Positions 31,083 to 40,000 of a stretch of 40,000 bases of DNA are shown piece after piece. Source of the stretch: Neocallimastix lanati (nom. inval.) (Eukaryota > Neocallimastigomycota > Neocallimastigomycetes > Neocallimastigales > Neocallimastigaceae); assembly GCA_016946835.1 (NCBI GenBank), contig JACVTC010000126.1, forward strand, positions 212,501-252,500, read 5' to 3'. The notes under the pieces were generated by a model. It was not told the DNA's origin and did no database searches. It saw only the letters and a list, made by a program, of their open reading frames with translations. The position numbers were made by a program, and so were the translations under genes. Position 1 is the stretch's first letter. Every line of letters starts with the position of its first letter.

Positions 31083-34000
31083 ATGATATCAAAAGAGAGT
31101 AAAAAAATTATAATAGAACTTATTAAAAATAAAAATTTAGTAGAATTAAAGAAATTTATTCAAAAATACAATATTATACTAAAGGAATTCAAAGATCAGG
31201 ATAATTTTGATATATTAATTAATGCCATTGAAAATGATACGACCTTGGAAATAATTAAATATATTATTTATCAGTGTCAATATAAGACACTTAATTATAC
31301 ATTTTGTAAGAAAAAAAGAACCAGAATTAGTAATAGAGAAGAGTTTAGCATTATTTATAAAGTTCCACTTTTTACAGCAGTTAATAAAGAAAATTATGTC
31401 ATTGCAAACTATTTAATAGATAATCATGCTGATATAAATTATACCATAGGTGATAGGAAACAACACCCTATGACAATAATTAATTATTTATGTCAATTAG
31501 AAGCTCCTGGAGTTAATCTTAATACCAAAAAATTAAAATATATTTTAAGTAAAGGATTTCAACTGAAAGGCATCAACCCTTCTCTCATTAGTTTATTCAT
31601 AAAGCAATATAAAAACAATTTATTGGAGGTTATATTTAGACATTTCATTTTTGATAATGCATTTATTTTAAGTTTCATTCATATTTGGAAAAATAGCATC
31701 TCCATTTCTTCCGAACAACTTCATCATTTAATTTTCAAAGAAAAATCAAAAATTGAAATAAAAAATTTCAACTATCAGGAAGCATTGAAAGGGGCGAATG
31801 AACTACGATTTAATACCATTGACTTATTTTTGGAAAATGAGACTAAAACCTTTCCTGTTCTTTTTGAAATTATAAAAAAATATAAAATCATGGAGAAAGC
31901 AGTTAAACATTATAACTATGGTTATCCTTTAATTAAAAAATTACTTTCAAATGAATATTCTGAATTCGATATTAATGATACCATTTTTTTTGAAAATAGT
32001 TTTATTGCTGCCATTAAAACTAAAAATAGAGAAATAGTTTCCTTATTTATAGATGTATTGAGGAAACGAGCCTTTGAACTAAATATTGCAAAATTTAATC
32101 GAATTTTACTTGAAATGACTCGATACGAAGACTTTTTATCAATGAAACAAATTATCAATCTCTGTTTAGCTTATCCACCGGAGGAACAACGACGAATTGA
32201 TTTTGAAAGTATTTTATTGGAGGCATGTAAATCCAGTCATTTGACATTGGTAAAGGAACTCTTTGAACTTTTCATTCATCATCAATTAATTACTTTTACC
32301 TGGCTAACTTTTAAAAAAATGATGTTACGTGCTTGTCAAAATTCTCACGATCAAGGTCAGGAATTAATTGATTATATTTTAGGAATATTAATTCATATTC
32401 ATTTATCGATATCGTCATCAACACCATGTCAATATCGATTTACAATAGATCTCACCGAAATTCCCTTTGATATTATTCTTTTAGAAGCCTGTCGAAAAAA
32501 AAAGGAAAAAATTATAAAACTGTTATTGGAACGATTGATATCTCTTCATGTCTTTTCTATCCAGGAAGATGTTTTTAAAGAAATATTAATTGAATCATGT
32601 AAATTTGAGGATATGAATGTGATGAAATATCTTGTTGAAACTCTTCTTGTAAAACCTATTTTAGATCGTAAAATGATAAATTTTGAACAAGTTTTATTGG
32701 AAATGAGTACCATGAATTATGGTAGTATCAGTAGAGAAAAAATGAAATTTCTCATAGAAACCATATTAAATATATCATTGGAAGATTTAGATGAAGATAA
32801 TAATGTTGTTGAAAATGGTGATAAAAATATCGGAGATAATAATGGTGATGAAAATGAAAATGGTGATACTACTGATATGACTATGGAACATTTAGATATT
32901 TCTTATTTAAAAAAATTTGATACCTCATTTCTTTCCTTACTCATAAATATATCCATAAAAATACAAAATTTGAAATTGATACGAAGTCTCATTGAAAATG
33001 AAGAATTAAAATCAATTGTTGATATCAATGCAAAGGATAAAAATAATGATTATCCTATTTTTACAGCATATTTTGATCGAATGAATTATAATAAATCCAT
33101 GGGATTAAAAATATTTAATTATTTATTGAGCATGGGAGCGGATGGAAACTTAAAATATAGAGATGGTTCCACAGTTTTATTACTTGCCCTTAAAAATAAA
33201 AATTATCCAAAAATTCAATCATTATTACGCTATCCTCTAAAATTTAATGAAAATTTCCTTCACGATCATCATAATTACCATTATCATTCCAATCATAATT
33301 ATAATCATGATCATGGCTATCCTATTCTTAGTTCAGGGTATGGATATGGATATAGATATAGATATGAAAATAGAAATAGAAATGGAAATGGTCTTGATCC
33401 TAATTCCAGTGATTCTCCTCCTCATCATTATTATCATCCTTTAATTGAAGCCATCTTAAGAAATGATATAAATTTTGTTCAAGAATATTGCTTAACTAGA
33501 ATAGAAGGAAAGGAAGAAAAAAAGAAAAAAGTAAAAGAAAAAGAAAAAGAAAAAGAGAAAGAAAAAGAGAAAGAAAAAGAAAAAGAAGAGGAAGAGAAAG
33601 AGAAAGAGAAAGAGAAAGAGAAAGAGAAAGAGAAAGAAAAAGAAAAAGAAGAAGAAGAAAAAAAAGAAAAATATTCCATTAAAACAAAATTCTATGGTTT
33701 CTCACCCCTTATTCTTTCCTATTTATTAAAACATCAAGAAATTTTTAATATATTTCTTCTTCTTCTTTCTCAAACTAATTATTTTGATATTAATGAAGTT
33801 GATGATTTTGGCTATAGTTTATTACATTATGCACTTTTAAGAGAAGATCTTCCTTTAATTCAAGATTTAATAAGGAATCGAGGAGCCAATATTAACTATT
33901 ATAAAGGGATACATAATCATGGAAATTCTGCCTTAGATATTGCCTTTGGAATTAAAAATTCAGATTGTATTCAATTGTTGCTGGAGAATCCAACCATTTC

Positions 34001-35048
34001 ATTAAATATACCCAATCAATCTGGAGAGATTCCATTAGTAAATTTAATTAAAAACTATCGATATACCCTAAAAGAAAAGTTAATCCTTGTAGAAGAATTA
34101 ATAGAAAGAGGATCAGAGGTTAACTATAGAAATATGTATGACTATACACCTATTATTTTTGCCATTTATGAAAAATCTTTTCCTCTTGTAGAACTACTAA
34201 TAGAAAAGGGAGCAAAAGTAACTTTTGTAGGAAACGAAGAAGATGATGATGATGAAGAAAGAGAAGGAAGAGAAGGAGGAGGGGGAGGAGGAGAGGAATA
34301 TGATAGTAATTCCCCATTAATTAATGCTATTGAAACACTCTCCATACCTATTGTACAACGATTAATTGAAAAAGGAGCCAATGTCAATCTCATTGATCAA
34401 AGTGGTTATAATCCTTTAGTTTATGCCATTGATACTCAGTCCTTAGAGATGGTAAAACTTCTCGTTGAACATGGAGCAAATATTCATCATCACATTGAGG
34501 ATGACTATGGACGAGAAATTACCATGCTTACCTATGCCATTATTCTAGGATATCTTGATATTATTCGCTATCTTATTAGTTGTCATGCCGAAATTTCTTT
34601 TGATGGAGATTATACTTATACCGATTTAGTGAATACCATTCATCGACATGGACAAACAGAAATTTTTGGAGATCTAGCAAAGTATGAGTATGAAGAATTA
34701 AGGAATGGATTTACGAGTGGTCTATTGAAATCCATTATTATGGGAGATATTCTTTTTCAACGGTGGAATAAATTAGAGCTGCTCGAGGAGCTCTCTCGAC
34801 AACATTTAGATTTCAATGCTAAAGATTCAGAAGGGAATACCGCGCTCGTGTATGCCATAGAAATTGGAGATGGACCCATCGCCAATTTTTTAATCGATCA
34901 TGGAGCAGACCTTACAAATCGAAATCAACGAGGCGAAAGTATTTTTGATATCAGTGCCCAGACCACACAAACCTATTGGGGCCAAAAAATTTATGAACGC
35001 CTCGTTCAACAAATAAAAAATGAACGGACATCCCACTTGAATTTTTAA
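31083..35048 (+). CDS. Large ankyrin-repeat protein, 1321 aa
   Basis: A single long ORF with no signal peptide and no clear membrane helix; a cytoplasmic or nuclear scaffold is likely. Diverged ankyrin-type helical repeats run through it, clearest near residues 96-130 (PLFTAVNKENYVIANYLID), 655-720, and from about 870 to the end (LLHYALLREDLPLIQDLI, YTPIIFAIYEKSFPLVELLI, SPLINAIETLSIPIVQRLIE, YNPLVYAIDTQSLEMVKLLV, TALVYAIEIGDGPIANFLID). The middle is more degenerate, with repeated LLEAC and helix pairs. Three low-complexity spacers interrupt: His/Asn/Tyr-rich then Gly-Tyr/Arg-Asn-rich (about 727-770), a Lys-Glu run of about 50 residues (about 809-862, likely a charged helix), and an acidic then Gly/Glu linker (about 1050-1070). 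Ankyrin proteins bind other proteins; the partner is unknown. The ATG follows CAG directly, so an upstream exon is possible. It may be one of a large family, since two ankyrin relics lie in the window. Confidence 0.88.
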   Translation: MISKESKKIIIELIKNKNLVELKKFIQKYNIILKEFKDQDNFDILINAIENDTTLEIIKYIIYQCQYKTLNYTFCKKKRTRISNREEFSIIYKVPLFTAVNKENYVIANYLIDNHADINYTIGDRKQHPMTIINYLCQLEAPGVNLNTKKLKYILSKGFQLKGINPSLISLFIKQYKNNLLEVIFRHFIFDNAFILSFIHIWKNSISISSEQLHHLIFKEKSKIEIKNFNYQEALKGANELRFNTIDLFLENETKTFPVLFEIIKKYKIMEKAVKHYNYGYPLIKKLLSNEYSEFDINDTIFFENSFIAAIKTKNREIVSLFIDVLRKRAFELNIAKFNRILLEMTRYEDFLSMKQIINLCLAYPPEEQRRIDFESILLEACKSSHLTLVKELFELFIHHQLITFTWLTFKKMMLRACQNSHDQGQELIDYILGILIHIHLSISSSTPCQYRFTIDLTEIPFDIILLEACRKKKEKIIKLLLERLISLHVFSIQEDVFKEILIESCKFEDMNVMKYLVETLLVKPILDRKMINFEQVLLEMSTMNYGSISREKMKFLIETILNISLEDLDEDNNVVENGDKNIGDNNGDENENGDTTDMTMEHLDISYLKKFDTSFLSLLINISIKIQNLKLIRSLIENEELKSIVDINAKDKNNDYPIFTAYFDRMNYNKSMGLKIFNYLLSMGADGNLKYRDGSTVLLLALKNKNYPKIQSLLRYPLKFNENFLHDHHNYHYHSNHNYNHDHGYPILSSGYGYGYRYRYENRNRNGNGLDPNSSDSPPHHYYHPLIEAILRNDINFVQEYCLTRIEGKEEKKKKVKEKEKEKEKEKEKEKEKEEEEKEKEKEKEKEKEKEKEKEEEEKKEKYSIKTKFYGFSPLILSYLLKHQEIFNIFLLLLSQTNYFDINEVDDFGYSLLHYALLREDLPLIQDLIRNRGANINYYKGIHNHGNSALDIAFGIKNSDCIQLLLENPTISLNIPNQSGEIPLVNLIKNYRYTLKEKLILVEELIERGSEVNYRNMYDYTPIIFAIYEKSFPLVELLIEKGAKVTFVGNEEDDDDEEREGREGGGGGGEEYDSNSPLINAIETLSIPIVQRLIEKGANVNLIDQSGYNPLVYAIDTQSLEMVKLLVEHGANIHHHIEDDYGREITMLTYAIILGYLDIIRYLISCHAEISFDGDYTYTDLVNTIHRHGQTEIFGDLAKYEYEELRNGFTSGLLKSIIMGDILFQRWNKLELLEELSRQHLDFNAKDSEGNTALVYAIEIGDGPIANFLIDHGADLTNRNQRGESIFDISAQTTQTYWGQKIYERLVQQIKNERTSHLNF
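33508..33675 (+). repeat. Lys-Glu coding microsatellite (AAAGAG/AAAGAA)
   Basis: Hexamer-like AAAGAA/AAAGAG repeats encode an alternating Lys-Glu stretch with short Glu runs inside the ankyrin protein. The opposite strand reads as Ser-Phe repeats and is not a gene. Length variation in units of six bases would be frame-neutral. Confidence 0.85.
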
Positions 35049-35326
35049 TTTTTATTTTTTATTTTTATTATATTTATTTTTGTTTTTATTTTATTTTTAT
35101 CTTTATTAATTTATTTATTTATTTTTATTTTTATTTTTATTTTTATTTTTATTTTTATTTTTATTTTTATTTTTATTTTTATTTTTTATTTTTTATTTTT
35201 ATTATATTTATTTTTATTTTTTATTTATTTATTTATTTTTATTTTAATTTTTATTATTATTTTTATTTACTTTTTTTTTTTAAAAAAAAAAAAAAATACA
35301 ATTCATTATATATATAATTGAACTAA

Positions 35327-35357
<31 letters not shown>

Positions 35358-35570
35358 TTATTTGATGGACAAAAGAAATGTACAGAGAAATATACGGATA
35401 AGAGTAAAAAAAAAAATAAAAAAAAAAAAATAAAAAAAATAAAAAATGAAAAAAATAAAAGTAAAAGTAATAAAATAAAATAATATATAAATAAATAAGT
35501 AAATAAATAAATAAATAAATAAAATAAGAATTTTGAAAAAAATATATAATATTAAATGGATTATTTAATG

Positions 35571-35603
<33 letters not shown>

Positions 35604-35998
35604 TTTATTTTATTTTATTTTATTTTATTTTATTTTATTTTATTTTATTTTATTTTTAGTTGTTGTTATTCATGAAAACTATTTAAATCCTTCACTTTTT
35701 TTTTTTTTTTTGTTTGATTGTTTTTTTATAATTTTTTTTTTTTGCATATTTTTTTTTTTTCAATATGAATTTTAGATAGAGTAGAACAGGATTCCATAAA
35801 GGAAAAAAAAAAAAAAAAAAAAAAAAGTGATAAATTGTTTATATTCATTATAATAAAATCTATTTAAGTTTTTTTTTTTTTTTTTTTTAATGATTATAGT
35901 CATATTAAAAATTTTAAATAATATTACTCTAATAATTAAAAAATATATATATATATATAGAAATATAAATGGAAATAAAATACCTATAAAGATGACCC

Positions 35999-36054
<56 letters not shown>

Positions 36055-36315
36055 ATTTTTAATTACTTTTTTTATATATTTAAAATATATATATATATAT
36101 ATATTTTTTTACATGAATTTTAGATAATGTGAACGTCAACTCTACTCTATAGAATAAACGAATACTTAATAATAGTAATATATAGAATTTAAAATTTTAA
36201 AATATTTCAAATTTTTAATATTTTATTTTAATAAAATAATAAAATATATTCTTTTATTTTTTATTTTATTATTATTTTATTACTATTTTATAGGTAAAGA
36301 TACAAATGAAAAATA

Positions 36316-36352
<37 letters not shown>

Positions 36353-36636
36353 TTTATATAAAAAAAGATTTATTAATTAAAAAAAATTTTTTTTTTTTTT
36401 TTTTTGAAAAAGTTTATATTAAATTATGGATTTAATAATAGGACTTTTTAGGAAAACCGATTAAATTATTGATTTTACTTCATTTTATTTCATTTTATTT
36501 CATTTTATTTCATTTTATTTCATTTTATATTTATTATATATTTATTATATATATATTATTTATTTATTATTAAGATTTTTTTTTGTATTGAAAGTCAGTA
36601 ACCAACTAATATATTCCTTAACTCTCTTTCTTCCTT

Positions 36637-36667
<31 letters not shown>

Positions 36668-36782
36668 AATTCAGACAATTATAATAATAATAATAATAAT
36701 TATAATTATGAATGTCATATATAACCATACACAATACAACATATACTCATTAAACGTTATTAAAATTTATTAAAAAAAAAAA

Positions 36783-36838
<56 letters not shown>

Positions 36839-37349
36839 ACATATTTATATACATTGTTTAAAAAAAATTTTTTATTTTAAAAAAAAACGATTTCTTTTAT
36901 TAATTAATTAATATTTATATTTTTTTTTTCTTTTTATTTTTATTATATTTTTTTTAACTTTTTTTGATGACTATTATTAATTATTATTTTTCATTTTTTC
37001 ATTTTTTTTTTTTTTTTTTTTTATTTTTATTTTTATTTTTATTTTTTTGTTTTTTGTTCTTTGTTTTTTTTTTATTTTAACTCTAATACAATGAACTTTA
37101 AATTATTAATGAAAAAAAAAAATATATATGAATTATGAAAATACGATTATAAAACTATATAAAAAAATAAAAAAAAAAAAAAAAATATTTCTTATTTTAT
37201 AAATAATATAAAATAAATTCTATTTCATATTATATATTAAATTGATAAAATATTTTTTTCATAAAAAAAAAAAAAAAGTTCATGTTCTTCATTATTTATT
37301 ATTATTATTTATTATTCATTATTCATTATTTATTATTACTTGAATTCAT
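35049..37349. other. AT-rich spacer with simple repeats
   Basis: No gene is supported. It contains TTTTTA hexamers (35120-35190), TTTTA pentamers (35600-35655), a poly(A) run of about 49 (36003-36051), a ten-base TTTCATTTTA repeat (36480-36528) and an ATT array (36784-36836). Many A runs face T runs closely, which would fold as hairpins in RNA. The 3' ends of the ankyrin gene and the convergent pseudogene must lie here. Confidence 0.55.
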
Positions 37350-38137
37350 TTAGAATAAATAATATAATAAACCAGCAATAGCTAAAAGAGTAGTACTTAA
37401 TTTTATACCAACAGAATTAGCCCCACTTTTATATTGAATTAAAACGGTACAATTTTTAGCATCTAAAGAATCAATAGCTTCTTTAAATATCTTATCAAAT
37501 TCATTATTAATTTCTTCCCCTAAAGTTTTATTACCACTAATACCTCCTAATCGACTTATTGTATTCGTTAATGGATTACCCTTCTTGATGTGATTAATAT
37601 ATTCCCTAGTAGCATTGATACAAATTTCTGATTTACAAGTATCCTTTAATAATTGATCATCCAATGAAGGTATAGATTCTGTCTCAAGATCATCGAAGGC
37701 AAACGGTGCTTCTTTTCCTTCTTTATCCAATTTGACATTGGATCCCTCTGATATTATCTTAGACATTGGACATAATTTACCATTTTCATCCTTCGTACAA
37801 ATGAGTTTGGCAATGGCACCATAGGTAGAGAAAATTTCTTGGTAAAAACCTTTTATTTCACCGATATCTTGACAACCAGGAAGAGAATCAATTTTTTCAT
37901 ATAGTTCTTGACATTTTTTGGTTTTTGTTGTATTGTTCACAAATTTTATCATTATTGGCGACGGTAAAGTCTTCAACTAAACAATCCTTTTTGATGTCAT
38001 GAATACTACTTTGACATTGTCCAGTACTTACAGTATCCATGGCAGCTACAGATCTAGCCTATAATTTACCAAAACTACTAGCATAAGTAGAGGTAACAGT
38101 CAGCAATTAAAGTTAATAATCTAGTATAGAATTTCCT
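37350..38137 (-). pseudogene. Broken Cys-rich secreted protein with GPI-type C-terminus (relative of 17210 gene)
   Basis: The open 3' part (37976-37350) encodes CQELYEKIDSLPGC, TCKSEICINATREYI and a hydrophobic tail VGIKLSTTLLAIAGLLYYLF after small residues (SGANS), as in GPI-anchor signals. The matching 5' part is upstream in other frames: a signal-peptide-like KFYTRLLTLIA, then TVTSTYASSFGKL, ARSVAAMDTVSTGQCQSSIH, DIKKDCLVEDFTVANNDKIC. Four lesions separate them: the expected ATG reads AGG (38137-38135), a frame change near 38095-38110, TAG at 38061-38059, and a one-base shift in the run at 37914-37919. The layout parallels the intact CBM18 protein (signal MRLFTRILSLIS, LLPKC, TCGSKKC), but the C-terminus is an anchor, not a chitin-binding domain. 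Starting translation at the internal Met within 37976 would ignore the upstream homology. Confidence 0.72.
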
Positions 38138-40000
38138 TTTTTTTTTTTTTTTTTTTTTTGATTTATTATAATAAATTTTTTCTTTTTATTTTATTCTGAT
38201 TTATTATTATTATTTTTTTTTTTTTATTATTAAAATATAAATAAAAAATTATTATTTATAAAAATATATAAAAAAAAAAAAATTTAAATTTATTCTTTTA
38301 ATGAATTTATTTTTTAGTTTTTGTTTTAATTTATTTTGTTATAAAATAAAAAATTTTGTAAATTTTTTTTTTTTTTTTTTTTGAAAAAAAAAAAAAAACT
38401 TGAAACGGGATAATTATCCACTATTTATATAATTTTTTTTTTTATTTAAAAAAAAACTTTAATTATTTAGAGATAGATGAATTAAAAAATAAAAATAAAA
38501 TTAAAATTAAAATATATAAAATATACAATAGTAAAAAAAAAAAAAAAAAAGAGGATTGAATAATATTAATTCTTAATTAAATTAAATCATATTAAGAGTA
38601 AAATATATATTAAATAAAAAATTATTAAATAGTTTTTAAAAAAAGTTTTTCTTTTCCTTCTTTTTTTTTTTTTTTTACTTTATTTTTATTTTTAATTTTT
38701 TAATTTTTAATTTTTAATTTTTAATTTATTCTGTCATATTTATTAATTATTATTTATTATTATATAATAGCTATTTATTGAATGAATCGATCGAAGATTC
38801 TCTCTAAAAATTAAATTAATCCAAATTAAAAAATTTAATAATTTTATTAAATTTAAAAAAAAAAAAAAAAAAGAAAAAAAAAATTAATCGTATAAATACA
38901 TAATTATAAAGATTATAAAGATTATATTTATTAAATAAAATATAAAATATTTACATAAATAATAAGATAAATAATAATATAAATATTCCTTTATACGACT
39001 GCTGTCTATTATACTATTTTTTAAACAAGTAATAAATAATAAATAAATAAATAATAAATGGAAAATTATAATTAATACTATCAAGTGGATAATAAATAAA
39101 TAAAAAGGAAAAGAAAAGAAAAGAAAAGAAATATTTATAATATTAAATAAAATAATATAAAACAAAATAAATAGGAAAGTAATATAAAAAAAAATGTAAA
39201 TTATTAAGTGAAATAAAATAAATATTTTATTTATTAATCCTTGACTAGTTTAAATATTTTTTTTCCTGAATATTGTATTTATATTTATAGTATGGTCAGA
39301 TAAGAGTACAATACTGTCAATTTTATGTATATAGAAAATTTAAAGAAGAAAATAAAACTATTTTTTAAGATTTTAAGATTTAATTTTTATAGATATTCAA
39401 TAATTTAATTTATACGCCTATTTTGACATTTTATTTAATTAATAGGCTTTTATAAATATATATTATAAATATTAAATATATTATAAATATTATATATTAG
39501 AACAGAATAAGATTTTGCAATAATAAATAATAAATAATAATATTAATGAAAGTAAAGTATAAAATATAATGTCAAAAAAAAAAAAAAAAAAAAAATTTTT
39601 TTTTTTTGATTAGGAATAAACCTTATTTAATAATATTTATAAAATATATTAAATATACATATTTATATTAAAATAAAATCCATGAAATTTTTTTTTTTTT
39701 TAACATTAATATTTAAAAAAAAAAAAAAAAACGATATGATTAGGTGATTGGAAAGGAAGAGTAAGAAAGTTTAGAGTTTTTTTGTTTTTTTTTTTTTTTT
39801 GTCCAGACCAACCACGTTCACCACGTTGAGCGGCATTTTTTTTTTTTTTAAGAAACATTCCACCGATGGAATGAATGAATGAATCACAAAAATTTTTTAA
39901 AATCTAGAATATTATCCAAATATTCCCTTTTTTAATACTTAATGATATAATCAGAAGGAATTCTTTTTTTTTTTTTTTTTTTGGAGAGACCACAGAATAC
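38138..40000. other. AT-rich spacer to the window end
   Basis: Poly(T)/poly(A) runs and TA, TAAA and AAAGA repeats (39108-39128) dominate. The ORF at 38884-39165 is composition-driven Ile/Leu/Tyr/Phe sequence and is not accepted as a gene. Two less AT-rich islands, 39801-39835 and 39980-40000, lie between poly(T) runs and could belong to a gene beyond the edge. Confidence 0.45.

Noticed and set aside
33479-33679. Ser-Phe repeat ORF on the minus strand
   Set aside because: Antisense of the Lys-Glu repeat inside the ankyrin gene.
38884-39165. Hydrophobic 93-aa ORF on the minus strand
   Set aside because: Composition is simply Ile/Tyr/Leu/Phe from AT-rich DNA, with no signal or domain pattern.

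Overview
The window is eukaryotic nuclear DNA of extreme A+T content. It is full of homopolymer tracts, ATT/AAT microsatellites and short AT-rich GT..AG introns, with gene islands separated by long featureless spacers. Four things together suggest an anaerobic gut fungus (Neocallimastigomycota: Neocallimastix, Piromyces, Anaeromyces, Orpinomyces and relatives): a class C GPCR whose ectodomain resembles a periplasmic binding protein, a secreted protein with a hevein-type chitin-binding domain, long ankyrin proteins with Lys/Glu spacers, and degraded LINE and Ty1/copia copies. This is an inference from composition and gene types, not a database match.

Layout. 120-3182 (-): five-exon class C GPCR with solute-binding ectodomain and 7TM region, carrying an apparent one-base frameshift in TM7. 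4130-5060 (+): wrecked Ty1/copia polyprotein. 6256-13294 (+): twelve-exon P5B-type ATPase (ATP13A2/Ypk9 group), all exons joining in frame to 1419 aa. 13.9-16.5 kb: gene graveyard with an ankyrin remnant, a remnant of a cysteine-rich secreted family and a secreted-type ORF with several stops. 17210-18271 (-): intact secreted Cys-rich protein ending in a CBM18 domain. 18.3-23.8 kb: gene-poor desert with one more ankyrin relic. 23787-27827 (+): intronless FGAM synthase of purine biosynthesis, much less AT-biased than its surroundings. 29.2-29.9 kb (+): degraded LINE reverse transcriptase. 30348-30575: about 76 uninterrupted ATT units. 31083-35048 (+): 1321-aa ankyrin protein. 37350-38137 (-): broken relative of the Cys-rich family with a GPI-type tail. 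The remainder is AT-rich spacer.

The genes do not form a pathway or operon. Three look fully intact (ATPase, FGAM synthase, ankyrin protein), as does the CBM18 protein. The receptor is intact except for one homopolymer indel. The most interesting theme is the small Cys-rich secreted family, represented three times in different states of decay and with different C-terminal modules: chitin-binding in one, membrane-anchor-like in another.
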